Shown here: positions 58,406-64,000 of the stretch, one piece after another
How positions within the stretch are numbered: position 1 is the stretch's first letter
How the letters are laid out: every line of letters begins with the position of its first letter
From: Sipunculus nudus
Lineage: Eukaryota > Annelida > Sipuncula > Golfingiida > Sipunculidae
Assembly: GCA_026874595.1 (NCBI GenBank)
Contig: CM049307.1
Span: 55,881,870-55,945,869, forward strand
DNA: 64,000 nucleotides
Direction of reading: 5' to 3'
Position numbers and translations under genes: made by a program
Notes under the pieces: model-generated
The model's input: the letters and a program-made list of their open reading frames with translations, nothing else
Databases searched by the model: none
What the model was told of the DNA's origin: nothing

Positions 58406-60317
58406 CAGGGTTCATACACTTATCATGAGAAAAATTTCAAGCACTTTTCCAGCACATTTCAAGGACCTCAAAAGTATTTTCAAGGACATCATAATTTATG
58501 GACAGTCAGTGCTCCTTCACCCATGCATGCTGCTGATACCGAAAGTCTTGTAACACAAAATGCAATATAATATTTATAATGAGGAGATGGACCATATAGT
58601 GTGATAAAGGTAAGGAAATGTATAATAAGTAATAGTGATTAGGAAATGACTCAGAAAAGTAACAAATTTAACCGAAATCTACACTAATAGCAATTGAAGG
58701 GCCTGTGATTTACCCTTCGGGATATAGCTAGTAACGGTTTAATACACAACGGCCCATTGTTTTAACTTTACAGTCAAAATGATCACTCATCTTTGGCGTT
58801 ACCTTGACAGATTTAACTAATCTGATAATGAGGGTCTATATTATAAAACCTATAATATCTTAAATAGGGATCTCTGATTTGCTGACTAGCTCAAACTTTA
58901 GCAATTATATTCTCCAGCAGAAGGGGTGCCGAAAAACTCAGACAGTTTGGGACCAGTGTGGATATTCATTCTAGTTTTTTTTCAACAGCAAAAAAATCAA
59001 TAAAAGCCTGTAATATGTTACCCTTATATGATATTTGGGTATACTATTATCAAATTATTCAAAACAATACCAGTCAAACTTCTTATCAGCACGTTTATTA
59101 TTACCACTTTGTCGTGCACGAGGTCTCTGCCGTTTACCGCAACGACATCGGCTGCACGTGTCAACAAATGGCCGGGCAACACCTGTGAAGGTCGTTCTCT
59201 ACCGATCACAGACGCAGCCAGAATTCTATTCAAACCTTCCAATATTTAATTAAAACTAACGATGTGAAATCTTATTTAAAAAAAAACTCTTATTGGTTAG
59301 CTTTATGCAAACGTTATGCAGGTCAAGGAGGAGGCCAATGCTGGAAATTGCATATGTCGCTGATCACTCTTTAAACTACCAGCGTACTATGCTTACAAAC
59401 AGCTATCACATAGCAACAAAAATGTGATTTCCCCCATGGATCCATGCCTTTTACAAACTGGCGCCAAAGAATGTGAATATACGTCAGTACCTGCCAAACA
59501 CCTTTACCTATTTCGGACAAACAGTATTTATCTTTAATTGGATTGACCCTGTGTGGTCTTTGTGAGCTAATAAATGACAATCCCATGGGTAAACTGAAAA
59601 ACCTTTAACCAAAACTAAGTTGGATCGGGTTCATTGGGGAAATATGACCCGTCTGATAAAATTATTATGGCCGAGTTACCAATGTAAAACGTAAAGTTAA
59701 CTAGATTTAAACAACATTCTACTGAGCGAATTAGTTTTATATTATAATTATCCCTTGGATTCGAATTGTTCCCATCATGTATTTTAAACAATTTATTCCC
59801 CTGGTTTGTTCCCAGATAATTATTTCCTTCAGACAGATCTTCTCAGTAGCAATATTAATAATCTCTGTAGTATTAAATTCAATTTAAATTATAAATCTTG
59901 CGAAAATACTTAAGTGAACTCGCCTAGCGTGGATTGAGTTTTCAATTAAAGAGCTTTTATATGTACCTCGGGGAAAATCTCCACGATCATTACAATAAAG
60001 CAGCTCACTTAATATTTGTTTAAAGCATGGTTATTACTCTCGTATGTTAACTTGTTACATTGTCACTTTCACCGTCCAGTCTCATTCATCCACGATTGGG
60101 TTCATTCTATTTCATACAATTGACTGACGTAGAGATGCCCGAAAGTCGATATTAAAATACCAGGTATGCATAAACACAACATACACCAAACTCTTTCACA
60201 AAATTTTATTTTTCAAGCACTTTTCCAAACCATTCTCTCTTTTTAAGCACTTTTCAAGCCATTGAAATGACTAAATTCAAGCACTTTTCAAGGTTTTCAA
60301 GGTGCGTACGTACCCTG
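58406..60317. mobile_element. hAT-like DNA transposon, non-autonomous, about 1.9 kb
   Basis: The left end CAGGGTTCATAC and the right end (complement) CAGGGTACGTAC form a ~12-bp inverted repeat. Both ends are followed by clusters of CAAGCACTTTTC and TTTCAAGG, as in the CAGGGTTC..CCTTGAAAA termini common in animal hAT elements. AGTGA flanks both sides (58401-58405 and 60318-60322). AGTGACAGG occurs at both edges and overlaps the left terminus, so the target duplication cannot be fixed at 5 or 8 bp. No transposase was seen. A GC-richer island with open frames in several phases lies at 59080-59240. Confidence 0.55.
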
Positions 60318-60329
60318 AGTGACAGGATG

Positions 60330-61400
60330 GTCAGATATCCATGATTTTTGTACCTTATTCAATGTGTTTTATTACATGTTACATAAAAAATGTTATAATT
60401 TAGACATAAATCTACAAATAATGATAAAGACTGAAATTTCATGCAATTTTAAGCAAATATTTTTGTAATATGCAAATTAGGCCGCCATTGATAAAAAAAT
60501 ATTTTTTCTTCAATATCTGGAGAACTCACCATGATAACTTTCCAATCATTCAGATTAAAGAGATTGAATTCATTGAGATTCAGATGAAACAATAGTAACA
60601 ATGATTTATTTCTTAATCTTTATATTATGCAAATAAGGGCCGCAATTGATGAGAAGTCTACGGTATTTTTCTTCAATACCTCAAGATATATATCCATGAT
60701 AATTGGTCAAGCATTTTGTCTAGAGATAGGTTTTCTTGGTCAACCATTCATTTGAAACAATACTTAAAACAGTTTAGCCAGTATTTCAAATGTTTATATG
60801 CAAATTACTGGCACCTTTTTTGAAAATTCTAAGTTTTTTAATATATCAAAAACAAACCATGATAATATGACTAACATTGTGTCTAGACCTAGGTTTTCAT
60901 GCTCAAACCTTCAAATTAAACCATGTTACCAAATGTTTATTCAAATTTAACACACAAATTAGGGTCCCCATTAATTAAACTTTCAATATTTCAGATGGAA
61001 AAAATTAAAAATGGGCAAACATGATATCCTAGGTTTTCATAGCCAAGATTGTTACAAGACCATAGGGAACAAAACTTTCATATTAACTGTTGCCTTATCA
61101 AAAGACAGAACCAAAATATTTAGTCACAAATTATATCGACTTAGGGTTTCATGGTTTTTTAATCAAACAAAATGCTTAAAATAAAAATTTTAAGTGTTTA
61201 GTAAACAAATGATTTCATTTTCATTTTGATTTCAGTAAATTTGAAAATATGAATTGACCAGGATGTAGCCAAGTGGCTGGAACATTTGTTCAATTCCCAA
61301 TACTGTTTCCAAGGCTTCACTCATGTTTTCTCAACAGGTCATAGATGTTAAAAAAAAAAAAAATTTCTTTCATATGCAAATTAGGAAATTCATTAGGGAA
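60330..61400. repeat. Degenerate ~160-bp tandem repeat
   Basis: TATGCAAATTAGG-like words recur near 60470, 60633, 60798, 60953 and 61374, with CTTCAATA and CATGATAA..CTAGA..TAGGTTTTC between them. About five diverged copies. Confidence 0.5.
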
Positions 61401-61899
61401 AGTCTCGGTGTCACAGTGTCATTATTTTACAACTGGGATAAATGTGTGTAGACTACTTCAGTCTTTATAGTAGAAGATCAATATTTGAGCCAATAAAGTC
61501 AACTTAGCCTTTGTAAAAAAAGTTTAAGGAGGTACAAATTCACAATGACTCTCAGACTTAAACAAAGGCTCTCAGACTCAAAAACTGACTCTCACAATAC
61601 ACCCATTATATTTCTTAAAATTCATATCCTGTTTATTCTGGAATAAAAATTTTATTTATAATTTGCAGCATTGAAGATTTAAAAATAGGACTTTGATAAA
61701 AAAATTTATAAAAGTACTATGATATACACAAAATCAGTAAATAAATTAATCCTCTGTCAATAAAACTGCTTAATAATATAGATCTAGTAATATGAATAAA
61801 TCATGGTGCTTCCTGACACACCGGAAGTGGAATAAAATCTGGATGTAGAATGTTGGGTGAGGCCTGCCACACCGGATGTGAACTAAAACCCAGAGGTCA

Positions 61900-63110
61900 G
61901 AAGTTAAGATGTCAATCCCGCATGCCTTGCTATATTCCAATTTAATATTGAATATATTCAATAAAGATACCATTATTTTATATTATATTATATATAATTT
62001 TATATTATATTATATTATAATATATTAATTTATAATATATTATAATATATTATTTTATATGATATTATATTATATTACTGGAATCAATGTTGTGAATATA
62101 TTATTAATGAATATAACTACCCTGGATTCTGACCTCCTATATCAGATATAACTGGCTGACATCAATCAAGGTCCAATGATCAAACTATAAATTAACAGTA
62201 CCATCAGGTATTTGTGACTTCAAACACATCAAAGCCAATAAACAGGACTTAAAAGACTTCAAACAAACTTCAAAGACATCATAGCTTTTACATTGTTTCT
62301 TTGGGTGCCTTGTTATATTCTGATTTTATATTGAATATATTCAATAAAGATATCATTATATTATATTATATTTTATTTTATATTAAATTATATTTTTTTT
62401 ATAATACAGTGAAACCTCATTGTATCGAACTTGCTTAAGTTACAGACTCAATATTACAGACAACTCTTGTTAAATAATTACCAAATAAAACCCACTTGTG
62501 TGAAACCTCAGATGTGTTGAAGTTCTCTGAGGATCCCTTTGACTATGACACAACGAGGTTTCACTGTATATTATATTATAATATATTATTTTATATTACA
62601 TTATAATACAATATTTTACATGATATTAATATTACTGGAATCAATGTTATTGAATATATTATTAATGAATATAATCACCTTGGATTTTGATCTCCTATAT
62701 CAGATATAAATTGCTGGCATCAATTAAGGTCCAATGATCAAACTATTAATTAACAGTTCCATCAGGGCCTTAAAGCACTTCAAACACACTTCAAAGACAT
62801 CATAGCTTTTACATTGATCCTTTGGGTGCCTTGTTATATTCTGATTTTATATTTAATTTATTCAATAAAGATACAATTATATTAAAGTATATTATATAAT
62901 ATAAGTTTATATTATATTTCATTTCATATTATATTATAATATATAATATTTTATTTTATATTATATTATATTATATTAAATTATATTATAATATATTATT
63001 TTATATTATATTTTTTTATATAATATGATATTATATTATTGGAATCAATGTTACTGAATATATTATTAATGAATATAATCAACCAGGATTTTGACTCCTA
63101 CATCAGATAA
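61900..63110. repeat. Three-copy tandem repeat of ~360-385 bp with AT-rich cores
   Basis: The unit starts CCTTG(T/C)TATATTC, then TGAATATATTCAATAAAGAT, a variable (TATAATATTA)n core, GGAATCAATGTT, ATATTATTAATGAATATAA and ATCAAACTAT. Copies start near 61924, 62309 and 62829. The 520-bp spacing of copy 2 is explained by the 160-bp MITE inside it. Confidence 0.75.
62407..62566. mobile_element. Pogo-like MITE, intact ends, 160 bp
   Basis: Ends CAGTGAAACCTCATTGTATC and (complement) CAGTGAAACCTCGTTGTGTC: 20-bp terminal inverted repeats with two mismatches, flanked by TA on both sides (62405-62406 and 62567-62568). CAGTGAAACCTC ends with TA target duplication fit the pogo/Tc1-mariner group. Non-coding. 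Confidence 0.82.
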
Positions 63111-63461
63111 AAAAAAATATTGAAGAAAGAGAAACATGAAAAGGGGCATTTATCAGGCAAACTAGTAGGGGGAGGAAAGGGTGAAATGAATACAGTTGGA
63201 CATTTTAGGAGTTTGAAAGCCATTTCATGAAATAGTCTACAAGCAATTTCTACCTAATGAAAAAACGAAAAACTGAGAAAAAAAAACCAAATGGGATAAT
63301 GATAATGGTGCACCCATATGTTAGTGTTATGTATGTGTGCAAACATTATGGAACTGTCCATTCATGTGGTAAGAGTATTAGACCTGCCCAACAGTACATG
63401 GTTAGTAACTGTCTAGTATCACTCATGTAAGACTTCAAAAAGGATAATATTAACAAAATAA
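63111..63461. other. Intron sequence, nothing recognised
   Basis: Moderately AT-rich; no repeats from this window. Confidence 0.35.
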
Positions 63462-63686
63462 CCAATATTTTTAGATCAGCATAATCATAAAATTGATTGT
63501 GAACTCTATTCTCAGTATGCCGATCAAATTAAACTTACCAGCGATGAGAAGCCTATGGAAGAGGATATGATGAAGTATTCTGTAGGCACTAGGCAGTTAA
63601 AGGAATTTATTAACAAGAAAACAGGCAAGCGTTTTCATTCCCAGAATATACATTATACAGGAACCGACCGGACGGACAAAGAGTGA
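63462..63686 (+). pseudogene. Possible MULE/ZSWIM-like transposase-related fragment
   Basis: An open frame of 74 codons ending in TGA, including DQIKLTSDEKPMEEDMMKY and TRQLKEFINKKTGKRFHSQN. The pattern 'K.FI..KTGK....D/N IH' resembles the region before the transposase-like domain in ZSWIM/FAR1/MULE-type proteins, as I remember those families. There is no start codon near the 5' end and no further domain to the right, so it would be a fragment: a decayed transposon, or an exon of a nested gene (TATTCTCAG at about 63505-63513 could act as an acceptor). It is not CEP112: wrong strand and no coiled coil. Confidence 0.35.
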
Positions 63687-64000
63687 TTTAGTCTAGGGTC
63701 AGTTGTCAAGTTATAGACTCCCGTGAGACTTTAATGAAGAAAGCTGGCAATATTCATCATTTTAAAGCTTATAACCTTAGCTATCTGATCATCCAGGTTG
63801 CCATTTTCCTTACAGTTTCAAGGTTACCAAGCAGGCTCAAGGCTTTTAATATATATTGAATTTTACCAGGGTTTGTTGTCATTCCGTGGGAATTTCATGA
63901 AAATAACTGGCAACATACATAATTTTAAAGATTTTAACAGTATCCATCTATAAAAATCCATGTTGCAATTTTCCATCTGCAGTTTCAAGGTCACCAAACA
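63687..64000. other. Intron sequence to the window edge
   Basis: GTTTCAAGGTTACCAAGCAG at about 63816 and AGTTTCAAGGTCACCAAACA at 63981 suggest a ~165-bp repeat starting here, continuing past the edge. Confidence 0.4.

Noticed and set aside
59024-59253. Coding exon in the GC-richer island at 59.1 kb
   Set aside because: Open in several frames on both strands but no family was recognised and no convincing splice pair was found. Kept only as a finding within the hAT-like element.
1-64000. LTR retroelements or other virus-like elements
   Set aside because: No long terminal repeats, primer-binding site, protease, integrase or capsid-like sequence was recognised on either strand.

Overview
The window looks like AT-rich, repeat-laden intronic DNA from a marine invertebrate, most likely a bivalve mollusc. 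That assignment is an inference. It rests on the dominant repeats: non-autonomous Helitron-like elements with tandem-repeat cores and terminal hairpins (the bivalve 'pearl'/HINE type), together with tRNA-derived SINEs. There are no bacterial-type operons, RNA operons or long open reading frames. The many 60-190 codon open frames are chance products of repeats.

Only one host gene is recognised: the C-terminal part of a CEP112 (CCDC46) orthologue, a coiled-coil centrosomal protein, on the minus strand. Four short exons lie, in transcription order, at 55656-55708, 54548-54644, 52901-52990 and 4399-4464. Their splice phases agree and together they encode 102 residues that align without a gap to the human protein as I recall it, ending in the near-invariant GLMPA..RQ. 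Upstream exons lie beyond 64 kb and the terminal exon(s) lie left of base 1. The first three exons are separated by introns of 1.0 and 1.6 kb. The last intron seen is about 48.4 kb and fills most of the window.

Region by region: 1-395 is an 82-bp tandem repeat; 2.2-4.25 kb holds two Helitron-like elements, one with a ~180-bp core array; 4.4 kb is a CEP112 exon, followed by a minus-strand SINE; 9.06-10.05 kb is a chimeric Helitron-like element; 10.4-10.9 kb is a long-TIR MITE; 11.5-14.3 kb and 15.8-17.2 kb are further Helitron-like elements and a SINE; 18.09-20.22 kb is a 42-bp minisatellite with higher-order structure; 21.24-21.42 kb is the 3' end of a LINE; 22.4-23.9 kb is unusually non-repetitive and may be regulatory; 25.3-28.66 kb and 37.0-40.56 kb are two copies of a composite Helitron-like element; 29.43-31.72 kb is a 46-bp minisatellite; 34.5-35.7 kb is a single-family element; 36.6 kb is a SINE; 43.5-43.95 kb is an ATC/ATT microsatellite; 45.0-45.5 kb holds two MITEs sitting in TA microsatellites; 48.7-50.7 kb holds a SINE and two Helitron-like elements; 52.5-55.7 kb is the three-exon cluster with a SINE and a Helitron-like element in its introns; 57.4-58.1 kb is another Helitron-like element; 58.4-60.3 kb is a hAT-like transposon; 60.3-63.1 kb is degenerate tandem repeats with a pogo-like MITE nested in one copy; 63.46-63.69 kb is a possible transposase remnant.

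No new multi-gene system was found. The most interesting material is the structure of the Helitron-like elements: a shared 5' terminus, exchangeable core modules, head-to-tail copies, a composite that moved as a unit, and a 44-bp perfect palindrome. I recognised no LTR or other virus-like element.
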